This document shows, piece after piece, positions 1 to 9,064 of a stretch of DNA of 48,622 nt (the first letter of the stretch is position 1; every line of letters begins with the position of its first letter). Below the pieces are notes generated by a model. The model saw nothing but the letters and a program-made list of their open reading frames with translations. It made no database searches and was not told the DNA's origin. The position numbers and the translations under genes were made by a program. Source of the DNA: Osedax symbiont Rs1 (GTDB lineage Bacteria > Pseudomonadota > Gammaproteobacteria > Pseudomonadales > Balneatricaceae); assembly GCA_000416275.1 (NCBI GenBank), contig ASZJ01000016.1, forward strand, positions 5,935 through 54,556. Reading direction: 5' to 3'.

Positions 1-115
1 GCTCAATATGCTCATTTACACCAGTAATACCCATAAAAGAGGGGCATACTAATTCCGCTATCTCGCCGGTTTTTGCCTTGTCTTACCTTCGCTCGCAACG
101 TTATGCAGAGGTCTC
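1..115. repeat. Family B dispersed repeat, copy B1 (cut by window edge)
   Basis: This is the right-hand part of the family B element, ending in the terminal inverted repeat GTTATGCAGAGGTCTC at 100-115. It matches the copies at 9065-9263, 12313-12515 and 26775-26954 over most of its length. It begins 11 bp past the livH stop codon, so it separates livH from whatever lies beyond the window edge, where livM would be expected. The left end is outside the window. Confidence 0.85.
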
Positions 116-126
116 GTTTAGTTAAT

Positions 127-1020
127 TCAAATACGTTCGATATCTTTAGTGCCAAACAGACCGTATGGTTTAAACCAGAGGATAATCAGCAATACATAAA
201 AGGGGGCTATGTCGTACATGTTGCCGATGTGCAGATATTGACTGTCGACAAACTCGGCCACATTCTCCAACACCCCGATAATGACCCCACCGACAATCGC
301 GCCGATAATCGAGTCCAACCCCCCGAGGATCACCGCCGGAAAGACTTTAATGCCCATAATCGAAAGCGAATCAGAGACGCCGTTAACCATCCCCAACACA
401 ACCCCCGCAGTTGCCGATACTGTCGCGGCGATACCCCAGCTCATGGCGAAAACATTTTTTACTGATATCCCCAGACTTTGTGCTACCTGCTGGTCAAAAG
501 CAGTCGCGCGCATCGCCAGCCCATGTTTGGAATATTTAAAGAAAAAGTAGAAAGCCCCCATAATCACTAGGGCGATCAAAGTGCTCATCAGATAGGCCAT
601 CTCAATATTCAGACCCATTATATTAATGCTCTGCTGATCAAAAACCTGCGGGTAACTTTGCGGCGATACGCCAAAGATCCATTTCATTAGCGACTGGAAG
701 AAAATTGATAGGCCAATGGTAATCATAATCACCGATATAATGGGTTCACCAATCATTGGCCGCAGCACGATCATTTGTAACAACACACCAAAGGCTGCCA
801 TAAATAATAGACTTAAAACAAAGCCGAGCAAAAAGGGAAGCTCTAAATACACCAGTATTGCCCAGCACACCCAAGCGCCAATGAGCAGGAATTCGCCCTG
901 GGCAAAGTTAACAATTTTAGTCGACTTATAGACCAGTACAAAACACATCCCTATCACACCGTATAACAGGCCGACAATCAGACCATTAATGATCAGCTGG
1001 ATTAATAGTTCAAAATTCAT
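127..1020 (-). CDS. livH: Branched-chain amino acid-type ABC transporter permease, LivH family
   Basis: This is an inner-membrane permease subunit of a LivFGHMK-type uptake system. The 297-residue product has about eight hydrophobic helices, and its start resembles LivH (LIQLIINGLIVGLLYGVIGMCFVLVYKSTKIVNFAQGE is split across the first two helices). The ATG overlaps the stop of the upstream acyl-CoA ligase (ATGA), with a GAGGAG ribosome site, so the two are translationally coupled. LivM, LivF and the binding protein are not in the window and would lie beyond its left edge. Because an acyl-CoA ligase is embedded in the operon, the substrate may be a carboxylic acid rather than leucine, isoleucine or valine; that is inference. 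Confidence 0.9.
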   Translation of the reverse strand: MNFELLIQLIINGLIVGLLYGVIGMCFVLVYKSTKIVNFAQGEFLLIGAWVCWAILVYLELPFLLGFVLSLLFMAAFGVLLQMIVLRPMIGEPIISVIMITIGLSIFFQSLMKWIFGVSPQSYPQVFDQQSINIMGLNIEMAYLMSTLIALVIMGAFYFFFKYSKHGLAMRATAFDQQVAQSLGISVKNVFAMSWGIAATVSATAGVVLGMVNGVSDSLSIMGIKVFPAVILGGLDSIIGAIVGGVIIGVLENVAEFVDSQYLHIGNMYDIAPFYVLLIILWFKPYGLFGTKDIERI

Positions 1021-2963
1021 GAGGCTCTCCTCTGTGCTATTACTGCAGTTTCGGCACTGCTTTCAATTAAAGTAGCGACCATCAGCTGCGTTTTAATTCT
1101 TGAAGTACTGCCATCTTGAAAAGTAATCAAAGTGTCGATATCCACCACTGGCTGGTGGTCATATATCGATTCGATAATTTCTGCGTATTTCTCTGCGATC
1201 ACAGAGCGGCGCACTTTACGGGTGCGGGTTAGCTCCCCGTCATCCGCATCTAGCTCTTTGTACAAAAGTACAAATTTATGAATTTTTTGCGCCTCAGGTA
1301 GACTTTGATTGACGCTGTTAATTTCTTTGCTGAGCATCGCATAAACTTCAGGTAGCGAAGCTAAGTTTGTATAGTTGGTAAATGCCAAGCCCTGCTGCTC
1401 TGCCCACTTGGAGAGAATAGAAAATCGAATACAGATGATCGCACTGAGAAAGGGCCGATCTTTACCGAGGATCACCGCCTCGCCAATGTAAGAGGAGAAC
1501 TTTAATTTATTCTCAATATATTGCGGTGAATACTGTAGACCATTACTGGTTCTGGCTAAGTCTTTAATCCGATCAATAATCACCAGATGTCCAGAGTCTT
1601 TAAAGTAACCCGCATCCCCGGTGTGCATCCAGCCCTCTCGCACGTCTTCATCGTAGGCCACCTGGTTGTCCAAATAACCGGTAAACATCCCCCCGGTTTT
1701 AGCCACCACTTCCCCGACTCCCTCGCTGTCGGTATTAATTATTTTAATCTGACTGTTATCAAAGCTCACTCCGACGCTGTCGTAATCAATATCGCCCTCT
1801 TTATGAATGGTGTAAGCGCCGCCTAGTTCTGTTTGCCCGTACAATTGCCTCAAGGGCACACCAATGGTCTGAAAGAACCTAAAAGTATCAGGCCCCATCG
1901 CCGCTCCCCCTGTGGCTGCCGATTTAAGGAAGGTAAAACCGAGTCTGTCGCGCAGTGCTCTCATCAATAAAAGCTCGGCTAACCAAGATTTACGCCCGAG
2001 CTTTTGCGCCTCTTCTGCATGTTGCATGGCGAAGTTAAATATTTTTTGTTTTAAAGGTGTCGAGTCCATCATTCTCGCTTTGACATCGGCAAGAATCCCC
2101 TCCCACACTCGCGGTGCCAGTAACACAAAGCTTGGGCCTATCTCTCTTAAATCAGCCATCAATGTTTGCTGTTCTTCAACAAAATTAACAATCTGTCTGG
2201 CGATGAGAGCCTGACCAACCGCGTACACTTGCTCCATAATCCAAGGTAATGGCAACACCGAAACATAATTATCACCGACCGCTCTTGGATCCGCTCTTAA
2301 ATAGGCGCTGCAATGCTTGACGAAATTACCGCCGGTCAACAACACAATTTTAGGTTTGGAAGTGGTTCCTGAGGTCGTGCAATAAATGGCGGTATCTTGC
2401 GCGTTAGTGGCATCTACGTAAGTATCGTAAAGCTCGGGAGAGAGTGTTTCTATCTCCCGCCCTTGCAGGTAAATATCTTCAATACTAATCAGTCGTGGGT
2501 CGCTGTATTTACGCATTCCCCGCGGATCGCAATAAACGATCACTTTTACCTCGCTAATCGCATCGCCTAACTCCAATAGCTTGTCGCACTGCTCTTCATC
2601 TTCGGCAATCACCACGCTGGCCTTAGATTTATTCAGCAGGTAAACCACTTCCTCGTGCAGAGAATCTTGAAAGATCCCAATCGAAAAACACTGCATAGCA
2701 TGGGCCGCGATCTCGCCCCATATCCACTCGGGGCGGTTGTCGCCCAACAGCGCAACCGCGTCACCTTTTTTCACTCCCAGTTTAGTCAGCGCTAAGGCTA
2801 GCCACTTAACTCGGTTTTGATAATCCTGCCAGTTGAATTCGGTCCAAATTCCCAGCTCTTTTTCACGCAGCGCAGTATCACTTGGCCAATTTCTGGCGTT
2901 GTGTCTTAATATTTTAGGAAACGTATCAAACTCGCCCATTTCAAAGTTATTCGGTTTACTCAT
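1017..2963 (-). CDS. Long-chain acyl-CoA synthetase (AMP-forming), in liv operon
   Basis: This enzyme activates a carboxylic acid to its CoA thioester through an acyl-adenylate. The 648-residue product is of the large FAA1/long-chain type. The AMP-binding P-loop CTTSGTTSKPK lies near residues 195-205, the YGQTELGG adenine-binding motif near 375, and the HTGDAG motif with the RIKDLARTSNG hinge near 447-475. It sits between livG (TAATG junction) and livH (ATGA overlap). An AGGAGGTGAG ribosome site lies inside the end of livG, so the three genes are one translationally coupled unit. A ligase inside a liv-type transporter operon is a recurrent proteobacterial arrangement and suggests import coupled to CoA activation of an aromatic or fatty acid. 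The substrate cannot be read from sequence. Confidence 0.9.
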   Translation of the reverse strand: MSKPNNFEMGEFDTFPKILRHNARNWPSDTALREKELGIWTEFNWQDYQNRVKWLALALTKLGVKKGDAVALLGDNRPEWIWGEIAAHAMQCFSIGIFQDSLHEEVVYLLNKSKASVVIAEDEEQCDKLLELGDAISEVKVIVYCDPRGMRKYSDPRLISIEDIYLQGREIETLSPELYDTYVDATNAQDTAIYCTTSGTTSKPKIVLLTGGNFVKHCSAYLRADPRAVGDNYVSVLPLPWIMEQVYAVGQALIARQIVNFVEEQQTLMADLREIGPSFVLLAPRVWEGILADVKARMMDSTPLKQKIFNFAMQHAEEAQKLGRKSWLAELLLMRALRDRLGFTFLKSAATGGAAMGPDTFRFFQTIGVPLRQLYGQTELGGAYTIHKEGDIDYDSVGVSFDNSQIKIINTDSEGVGEVVAKTGGMFTGYLDNQVAYDEDVREGWMHTGDAGYFKDSGHLVIIDRIKDLARTSNGLQYSPQYIENKLKFSSYIGEAVILGKDRPFLSAIICIRFSILSKWAEQQGLAFTNYTNLASLPEVYAMLSKEINSVNQSLPEAQKIHKFVLLYKELDADDGELTRTRKVRRSVIAEKYAEIIESIYDHQPVVDIDTLITFQDGSTSRIKTQLMVATLIESSAETAVIAQRRAS

Positions 2964-3763
2964 TAGCTCACCTCCTGCAAAGTTATATCGTCATCATCAA
3001 TACCAAGATAGGCGCGTTTTACATGGGGATCAGCCATCACCTCTTCGGGTAGACCGCAAATTAATTTTTTACCGAAATCCAACACCATCACTTCATGGGA
3101 GATATCCATTACCACCCCCATATCATGTTCAATCATCACGACTGTGATATCGAATTCTTCATTTAGATCTAAGATATAGCGGGCCATATCTTCTTTTTCT
3201 TCGAGGTTCATGCCCGCCATAGGCTCGTCGAGCAAAATCATTTTTGGATTGAGTGCCATCGCCCTAGCCAGCTCTACTCTTTTTCTTAAACCGTAGGACA
3301 AGGTGCCGGCAATCGCTTTTCTAATATGCGATATTTCTAGAAAGTCGATGATTTCCTCAACTCTTCGTCGATGCTCTAGCTCTTCTGTCTGGGCATTTGA
3401 AAGCCAGTATAGAGGCCCAGTTAACCAATTATTTTTCAGCAGGTGATGGCGACCGACCATAATGTTATCCAGTACAGACAAGTGGCCAAATAAGGCTAAA
3501 TTTTGGAAAGTACGGCCCATCCCCAAATCTGCTCGATCATTAGGTTGCAAGTGTGTGACGTCTTTATCTTGAAAAATCACTTGGCCCTGGTTCGGCTGAT
3601 AACGCCCAGAGATGCAGTTAAGCATGGAGGTTTTTCCCGCTCCATTGGGACCGATAATCGAAAAAACCGCGCCTTTTTTGACTGAAAAACTCACATCAGT
3701 CAGTGCTTTAACACCGCCGAAGGCCAGTGATAGTTGCTCTACTTTAAGTATTAACTCAGCCAT
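2963..3763 (-). CDS. livG: Branched-chain amino acid-type ABC transporter ATPase, LivG family
   Basis: This is the cytoplasmic ATPase subunit that energises the transporter. Walker A is GPNGAGKT at residues 38-45. The signature region is LSYGLRKRVELARA, the LivG variant of LSGGQ, followed by Walker B with the catalytic glutamate in MILLDEPMAG. The C-terminal extension (GLPEEVMADPHVKRAYLG) is typical of LivG. The frame is open upstream to 3808, but the ATG at 3763 has an AAGGAG ribosome site and starts where the family does (MAELILKVEQLSLAFGG), giving 266 residues. Its TAA stop overlaps the ATG of the acyl-CoA ligase by one base. This is the first visible gene of the operon; its promoter should lie in 3764-4180. 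Confidence 0.93.
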   Translation of the reverse strand: MAELILKVEQLSLAFGGVKALTDVSFSVKKGAVFSIIGPNGAGKTSMLNCISGRYQPNQGQVIFQDKDVTHLQPNDRADLGMGRTFQNLALFGHLSVLDNIMVGRHHLLKNNWLTGPLYWLSNAQTEELEHRRRVEEIIDFLEISHIRKAIAGTLSYGLRKRVELARAMALNPKMILLDEPMAGMNLEEKEDMARYILDLNEEFDITVVMIEHDMGVVMDISHEVMVLDFGKKLICGLPEEVMADPHVKRAYLGIDDDDITLQEVS

Positions 3764-4132
3764 AAGCACTCCTTGTTCAATAAATACAGCCGGGGCTTCG
3801 AACTGCACCTGCGTTGGTAAATTAATTTAATTATTGCTGTTAAATCATTGATATTAAATCAAAACATACAGCCGCTTATTTAGTTTTTATCAGTTATTAG
3901 CGGGGCTCTCAAACACAGGCTAGTAACACCCCACTCAGAGCATTTAAAGACTCGCGCTACAAGGCGCCATATAAACCAATTGACATGCGCCAACACTGAA
4001 TTCTTTAAGTGTTAGGCACTGACGTTTGCTAAAAACACTGGCTGATTATGTTTCTGTATCTTAAATGAGTGATTAAAACCGACAATTGGCAATAGGGATT
4101 AGCGCCAAAGTAGTACTGCTTTAGAGGTACCG

Positions 4133-4160
4133 CTTAAGGACTAGCACTTAAGGACTAGTG
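4133..4160. repeat. Tandem 14-bp direct repeat
   Basis: CTTAAGGACTAGCA is followed directly by CTTAAGGACTAGTG (12 of 14 identical). The overlap creates the inverted pair AGCACT/AGTGCT at 4143-4162. It lies in the divergent control region between livG and crbS. A binding site or replication slippage are both possible. Confidence 0.5.
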
Positions 4161-4188
4161 CTTTTACTTATCAGACGAAATAGAATCA

Positions 4189-4249
4189 GAATTGTGCTAT
4201 AGAACCAATTTTTTACGTTCAACATCCACTTTGGGATCACATATTCAGG
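4189..4249. repeat. Family A repeat, decayed right half (A0)
   Basis: The stretch matches the right-hand 60 bp of full-length family A copies: an AACCAAT segment, TTTTACG, CCACTTT and a terminal ATTCAGG at 4243-4249. There are many substitutions and no left end can be recognised. Confidence 0.55.
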
Positions 4250-4311
4250 TACTATTTATATTAATTTTGTTGATGGTCACCGTAACGCCACCCATCCAGT
4301 GTAAACATAAC

Positions 4312-4379
4312 CCTCAATCAGTGACTTCACTGCACACATAGCGCAAGCTATTGATTTACGTTGAAGTGACGGGTTTCGG
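4312..4379. repeat. Family A repeat, short 68-bp derivative (A1)
   Basis: It begins CCTCAATCAGTGACTTCAC and keeps the ACATAGCGCAAGCTATTGATT segment in the middle (split here for length). It ends GAAGTGACGGGTTTCGG. It has the same internal deletion and the same 68-bp length as the copy at 29000-29067. It ends 37 bp before the crbS start codon. Confidence 0.75.
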
Positions 4380-4416
4380 GATAAGGACACTTATAAAAAT
4401 GGCAGTAGAGTAAGTT

Positions 4417-7400
4417 ATGTTTTCTAATTGGTTATTAGTCAGTGTCAGCATCGGTTACATCAGTTTATTATTTTTATTTGCTCACCTGGGAGGAAAATAT
4501 CGTCATAAACTAGTCTCCTACCAACACAGTATTATTTATGCGCTATCGATAGGTGTGTACTGTACTTCCTGGGGCTTTTTAGGCACCGCCGCCCAAGCGG
4601 CAAACGCATCGTTTACCTACCTTTCTCTCTATATTGCCCCGATATTACTGTTTGTTTTTTGCTGGCCATTTATCCAGCGAGTGATTAAAATTAGCATTCA
4701 GCTAAATATCACTTCTATTGCTGATCTACTGTCTGCGCGCTTTGGAAAATCTCAAAAACTGGCGATTATTATCACCTTGGTGGCTTTAATTGGCACCATG
4801 CCCTATATCGCATTACAGTTGAAAGCGATTGTTTTTTCCTATCAAATATTGCAACAAAACCAAGATTTTCCCGGCTGGTTACTCGGTTTGATTGTCAGCA
4901 TTATTCTCGCGGGATTCACTATTCTATTTGGCGTGCGCAGCATCGATATTAGCGAGCGCCACCCGGGAGTGATGATTGCCATCGCCTTCGAATCTTTTAT
5001 TAAGTTAATCGCTTTTATTATCGTCGGGATATTCGTCTCCTTTTATGTCTTTGACTCTCCCCTTGAAATCTTTCAACAAACAATCGAGCATATTGATTTA
5101 TCGGCACAATTTTCATTATCCAGTTTAGTGGGTATGTTTGGATTGCTGATCATCGCCACTTCCGCGTTCCTCTGCTTACCGCGCCAATTTCAAGTGATGT
5201 TCGTGGAGATTAAAGAACCGAGATTCGCCAATCTTTCACGGTGGCTGATTCCTTTATATGTACTGGTATTTGCGTTTTTTGCCGCACCTATTGGCCTAGC
5301 GGGTTTTTTACAGTTCGGAGATACCGTGCCCGCTGACGCCTACGCCTTATTTTTACCGGCAGCCAACGGCCATCTGTGGCTATCACTGGTTTCATTTATT
5401 GGCGCTGTATCCGCCGCGAGCTCGATGGTTATCGTCTCCACTATTGCTTTAAGCACGATGCTCAGCAATGAAATTGTCTTTCCTTTAATGTTCAAGTATT
5501 CAAAAAAACCGCACATTGATTTTAAGCATTTTCAGTCTCATCTACTGTTGATTCGCAAAGCGTTAGTGATCTTAGTCATCGTATTGAGTTTAAGCTTATT
5601 ACTGTTCTCCCCAGCCGACACTCTCGCATCGCTAGGTGAAGTAGCGTTCGGTGCTATTGCGCAAATTGGCCCAGTGTTAGGCGCCGCTTTCTTTTGGCGA
5701 AGATCGACATTAACAGGGGTGTTAAGTGGTATTTGCAGTGGTTTTAGTATTTGGATGGTGTTTAATTTCTTACCGCAACTAGGTGTCATGGAACACCCCT
5801 TACAAGGCTCACAATACCCTGCTAACACTGTCGTGACTTTGTGCGGTCTACTGGTGAATATTATTGTTATGTGGCTGGTATCCATCGCCACCCGTCAAAG
5901 TTTGAGAGAACAGACCCAATCTAAGTATTTTTACCCTGAACGTCAGGCCGCTCAATGGAAATTGCCAATCCAACCTAAAGTTGATATCAATGAATTAGAG
6001 TTTTTGGTGGCACGTTTTATCGGCAGCGAAAAATCTGCTCTTTCATTTACGGAGTTTTCAGCCAGCAACCAGCAGCTTTTGCCTAAGGATTACGATCAGG
6101 CAATCATTACTCATGCAGAAACCACTTTGGCATCGGTGCTTGGTTCCGCATCTGCAAAGCTGGTCACCTCCTTTGCTTTGGGAGGTAGTGAAATGCCTTT
6201 TGATCAAGTGGCAAAGTTGGTCGAAGAAAGCTCCAATCAACAGCAGGAGTTTAGTCGCACTGTGTTACAAAGTGCCATCGAAAATGCCAGTGAAGGGATT
6301 TCGGTGATTGATAGCGAATTAAAGTTGGTCGCTTGGAATCAACGATACTTAGATATTTTTAACTTCCCCGAAGAGTATATCTATATTGGCAGCCCGATTA
6401 GTCAATTGATTAGACACAATTTAAGTTTACGACCAGAGTACGCCACCCGTCTCAACCAGCAAGTGCACCGGCGTTTAGAATACCTCAGACAAGGAAGTAG
6501 ACACAGCTCTGAAAGAAAGTTGGAAAATGGCATGACCATTCACATCGAAGGCAACCCTATACCTGGTGGCGGCTTCGTCATGATATTTAGCGACATCAGC
6601 GTTTACCGACAGAAAGAAACGTTTTTGAAGCAAGAAAATGATGATTTAGAAAGCAGAGTGCTGGAGCGCACCCAAGAGTTAGAACTGGCCAATCAAGAAT
6701 TAGCGCTGGCTAACCAAGAACTGGCGCTGGCCAGAGTAAAAGCTGAACAGGCCCATTTCAAAAAAAGCCAATACCTAAAAGCTTGTAGTCACGACTTGCT
6801 ACAACCGCTATCAGCGGCGAGATTGTTTTCATCAGCGGTGTGCCTAAGCTCTAAAGTTTCGCCGCAGGAGCGTCGGCAAATCAGACAGATAGATGAGTCT
6901 TTAGAAATTGCAAATACGCTATTATTAGACCTTAATGAGATTGCCAGAATTGAAAGCGGCAACATTAATCCGATCATAGAAGCGGTCTCAATTAGCCATT
7001 TGTTCAAGATATTGAGCTCTGAATTTAAGCCTTTAATTCAAGCCTCTCAGATAAATTTCAAGTATATTGACAGTCAATTATTTGTCAAATCTGACCTGAC
7101 TTTGCTGACTCGTATTTTGCAAAACTTCTTAAGTAATGCCTTTCGATACGCACCGCAGGGAAAGGTACTGCTCGGCTGCAGACGACAGGGGAAAGATCTC
7201 GCTATTCAAGTGTTTGATACAGGCCCGGGCATCCCCTACGATCAACAGCAGCAAGTATTCGAACAGTTCTCGCAATTATCAACCATCAAAACTAAGGGTC
7301 CCAAAGGATTGGGATTAGGGCTTAATATTGCTCAGAGTTTAGCGCTGTTATTAGACCACCGAATAGATTTGCAATCAGCGCAAGGCGCGGGGTGTATGTT

Positions 7401-7944
7401 TAGCGTCACCGTGCCCATCGCCATGACTCCTCAGATCGAAAGCATAGCTGCCAGCACTTTGGCAAACAGTTTACATGGGGTGAAAGTGCTCTGTATTGAT
7501 AATGAAGAAAGTATTTTACAAGGTATGTACGAGCTCTTAACCGCTTGGAAATGTGAAGTATATACCGCCCAGTGCGCAAGCCAGTCACTGCAGTTATTCG
7601 AACAGCACGATGGCCAATTTGATTTCTTACTGGTCGATTATCAACTGCAGGAAATCACAGCAACTAACGATGCCAATAAAAACAATACAAGCAAGTCTCC
7701 TGAAGCTGCTTACCAAAGTGATGGCATTGCCCTGATTCAGCACTTGCGCTCCCTAACCCGCTATAGCTTACCGGCTATTTTAATTACCGCCACTACCGAT
7801 GAAGATATTTTAGAGCGGGTAAAGAAAGAAGATATAGGCTATTTGAGAAAGATCATCAAACCTATTGCTTTAAGGGCGCTGATGAGTGCTTTACTGGCGA
7901 AAAACCTGGAAGAAAATTACGCCCAGCAAAAATCACCTTACTGA
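4417..7944 (+). CDS. crbS: Hybrid sensor histidine kinase with sodium/solute-symporter domain (CrbS-like)
   Basis: This is an inner-membrane sensor kinase of 1175 residues. Residues 1-about 500 form a 12-13 helix SSF (SLC5) transporter-like module. A linker of the STAC type follows. A PAS domain lies near 620-730 (IENASEGISVIDSELKLVAWNQRYLDIFN), then a coiled coil with repeated ELALANQ units. HisKA has the phospho-accepting H792 in CSHDLLQPL. The HATPase has NFLSNAFRYAP, DTGPGIP and GLGLGLNIAQ. A C-terminal receiver has D1074 in LLVDYQL and the conserved K in RKIIKP. This domain order is that of CrbS/MxtR, which with the LuxR-type CrbR/ErdR controls acetate utilisation (acs) in Vibrio and Pseudomonas. 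The receiver carries an insert (residues about 1078-1100, Asn/Lys-rich). It converges on crbR with a 12-bp overlap of coding ends. Confidence 0.85.
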   Translation: MFSNWLLVSVSIGYISLLFLFAHLGGKYRHKLVSYQHSIIYALSIGVYCTSWGFLGTAAQAANASFTYLSLYIAPILLFVFCWPFIQRVIKISIQLNITSIADLLSARFGKSQKLAIIITLVALIGTMPYIALQLKAIVFSYQILQQNQDFPGWLLGLIVSIILAGFTILFGVRSIDISERHPGVMIAIAFESFIKLIAFIIVGIFVSFYVFDSPLEIFQQTIEHIDLSAQFSLSSLVGMFGLLIIATSAFLCLPRQFQVMFVEIKEPRFANLSRWLIPLYVLVFAFFAAPIGLAGFLQFGDTVPADAYALFLPAANGHLWLSLVSFIGAVSAASSMVIVSTIALSTMLSNEIVFPLMFKYSKKPHIDFKHFQSHLLLIRKALVILVIVLSLSLLLFSPADTLASLGEVAFGAIAQIGPVLGAAFFWRRSTLTGVLSGICSGFSIWMVFNFLPQLGVMEHPLQGSQYPANTVVTLCGLLVNIIVMWLVSIATRQSLREQTQSKYFYPERQAAQWKLPIQPKVDINELEFLVARFIGSEKSALSFTEFSASNQQLLPKDYDQAIITHAETTLASVLGSASAKLVTSFALGGSEMPFDQVAKLVEESSNQQQEFSRTVLQSAIENASEGISVIDSELKLVAWNQRYLDIFNFPEEYIYIGSPISQLIRHNLSLRPEYATRLNQQVHRRLEYLRQGSRHSSERKLENGMTIHIEGNPIPGGGFVMIFSDISVYRQKETFLKQENDDLESRVLERTQELELANQELALANQELALARVKAEQAHFKKSQYLKACSHDLLQPLSAARLFSSAVCLSSKVSPQERRQIRQIDESLEIANTLLLDLNEIARIESGNINPIIEAVSISHLFKILSSEFKPLIQASQINFKYIDSQLFVKSDLTLLTRILQNFLSNAFRYAPQGKVLLGCRRQGKDLAIQVFDTGPGIPYDQQQQVFEQFSQLSTIKTKGPKGLGLGLNIAQSLALLLDHRIDLQSAQGAGCMFSVTVPIAMTPQIESIAASTLANSLHGVKVLCIDNEESILQGMYELLTAWKCEVYTAQCASQSLQLFEQHDGQFDFLLVDYQLQEITATNDANKNNTSKSPEAAYQSDGIALIQHLRSLTRYSLPAILITATTDEDILERVKKEDIGYLRKIIKPIALRALMSALLAKNLEENYAQQKSPY

Positions 7945-8589
7945 GGGGCCAAATGATGTATGTGCCAAATAAATGTCATTTAGCTTGATCACTGCCTGGG
8001 TACGATTGCGCACCCCCAACTTGAGAAAGATTGTACTGGCATGGCTTTTAACCGTAGATTCAGCGACACCTAGCTCATAAGCTATCTGTTTATTTAATAG
8101 CCCATCGGCGAACATCAGTAGTATTTTATGCTGCTGTGGAGTTAGCGAGTCAATCGATGCATCACTAGGTTTACAGTCTTTCGGTAAATAATGCTCTGCT
8201 GTAGGCGTCCACAATTCACCTTGAAAAATTCGCTCTATCGCCACCATCATTTCGCTAACAGCCGTTGATTTTGGGATAAAACCTGCGGCGCCATGCATCA
8301 TCGCTTTTTGAATAGTATCTTTATCTTCAATACCAGAGACGATGACAACGGCTAATTCAGGGTACTGGTGGCGTATTTGAATTAAGGTATTAAACCCCTG
8401 AGTGCCGGGAAAGTCCAAATCTAACAGCACTAAATCTGCAGTCGTCTCCTGTAGGATTTCCTCTAAATCTGTCACTGAATCAACTTCAAGTAATTCAATT
8501 CGATTAAAGTGCGACTTGAGCATCTCTGAGAGTGCTTTTCTAAATAGCGGATGGTCATCCGCTATTATTATTTTTTCGACAATCGTCAT
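7933..8589 (-). CDS. crbR: LuxR/NarL-family response regulator (CrbR-like)
   Basis: This is a DNA-binding response regulator of 218 residues. The N-terminal receiver has the acidic pair D11-D12, the phospho-acceptor D57 in LVLLDLDFPG and the PKS lysine near residue 110. The C-terminal LuxR helix-turn-helix is LTPQQHKILLMFADGLLNKQIAYELGVAESTVKSH (two parts), near residues 147-185. Its position tail-to-tail with a CrbS-like kinase makes it the likely cognate regulator, by homology an activator of acetyl-CoA synthetase and related acetate genes. The assignment of partner is from context and family, not shown. The TGA stop lies inside the crbS coding end. A dyad CCAGTAT-N5-ATACTGG at 8671-8689 lies 82-100 bp upstream and could be a control site. 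Confidence 0.85.
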   Translation of the reverse strand: MTIVEKIIIADDHPLFRKALSEMLKSHFNRIELLEVDSVTDLEEILQETTADLVLLDLDFPGTQGFNTLIQIRHQYPELAVVIVSGIEDKDTIQKAMMHGAAGFIPKSTAVSEMMVAIERIFQGELWTPTAEHYLPKDCKPSDASIDSLTPQQHKILLMFADGLLNKQIAYELGVAESTVKSHASTIFLKLGVRNRTQAVIKLNDIYLAHTSFGPSVR

Positions 8590-8670
8590 CTTTAATATTA
8601 ATCCTGTTTATTCCAGCTACACCCATTTTTCTCTCTGATGGGCAACGCTAATTGTGTTCATTATTAATTC

Positions 8671-8689
8671 CAGTATAAATCATACTGGC
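8671..8689. promoter_or_regulatory. Inverted repeat upstream of crbR
   Basis: CCAGTAT, a 5-base spacer, ATACTGG: a perfect 7-bp dyad 82-100 bp upstream of the crbR start codon. It could be an operator; no regulator can be named. Confidence 0.35.
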
Positions 8690-8700
8690 AATATGAAGCC

Positions 8701-8847
8701 CCAGTATGACTACTACGCTCGGTAATCCGGCATTTAAATCAGCTCAACCTTCTCATTTATAACTATAACAGCCATAACAAGAGGCACTCTGGACTCCTTT
8801 ATTTGGCCGTTCTTTTACCTTGTCTTTCCTTATTGTTACCAAGGTCT
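8701..8847. repeat. Family B repeat, decayed copy (B7)
   Basis: It keeps the family B landmarks in order: GTATGACTACTACGCTCGGTAAT, GCTCAACCTTCTCATTTA, ACAGCCATAA, TTTTACCTTGTCTTTCCTT and a terminal GTTACCAAGGTCT. Substitutions and small deletions are common, so this is an old copy. Confidence 0.65.
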
Positions 8848-8860
8848 ATTTTTAGCTCTA

Positions 8861-9059
8861 TATTTTCAAAGTGAATAAAGAGTGTAATATATTAGTTTGA
8901 CAGGGGAATTAAAAAATATTAACTGCCAGCTCATATGCGTCCTGCATTCGCTAAACAAATGCATTCCCGCATAAAACACATAGCTTCAGTGGGTGTTTTT
9001 CTAACCGCTGTAGAATCAAGAGCTTGCGCTATGTGGTGCAGTGATGTCACTGATTCAGT
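8861..9059. repeat. Family A repeat, long subfamily (A2)
   Basis: In reverse orientation it carries TCAAAGTGAATAAAGAGTG at the left, then a cassette with CTCATATGCGTCCTGCATTCG (two parts), then the AGCTTGCGCTATGTGGTGCAG block and GTCACTGATTCAG at the right end. The left terminal repeat is worn away. The internal cassette is shared, in the same relative place, with the copies at 22525-22699 and 25699-25813, defining a longer subfamily. Confidence 0.75.
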
Positions 9060-9064
9060 GTTAT

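Larger units (their letters stand above)
3764..4416. other. Intergenic region between livG (-) and crbS (+)
   Basis: No coding region is visible. It must hold the divergent promoters of the liv-type operon and crbS. It contains a decayed family A end (4189-4249), a short A derivative (4312-4379), and a tandem pair of near-identical 14-mers (CTTAAGGACTAGCA, CTTAAGGACTAGTG) at 4133-4160. The second 14-mer overlaps a small dyad, AGCACT/AGTGCT. Confidence 0.7.

Noticed and set aside
73-465. Plus-strand frame of 130 codons at the left end
   Set aside because: It is antisense to livH and partly in a family B repeat; livH has clear homology and codon pattern.
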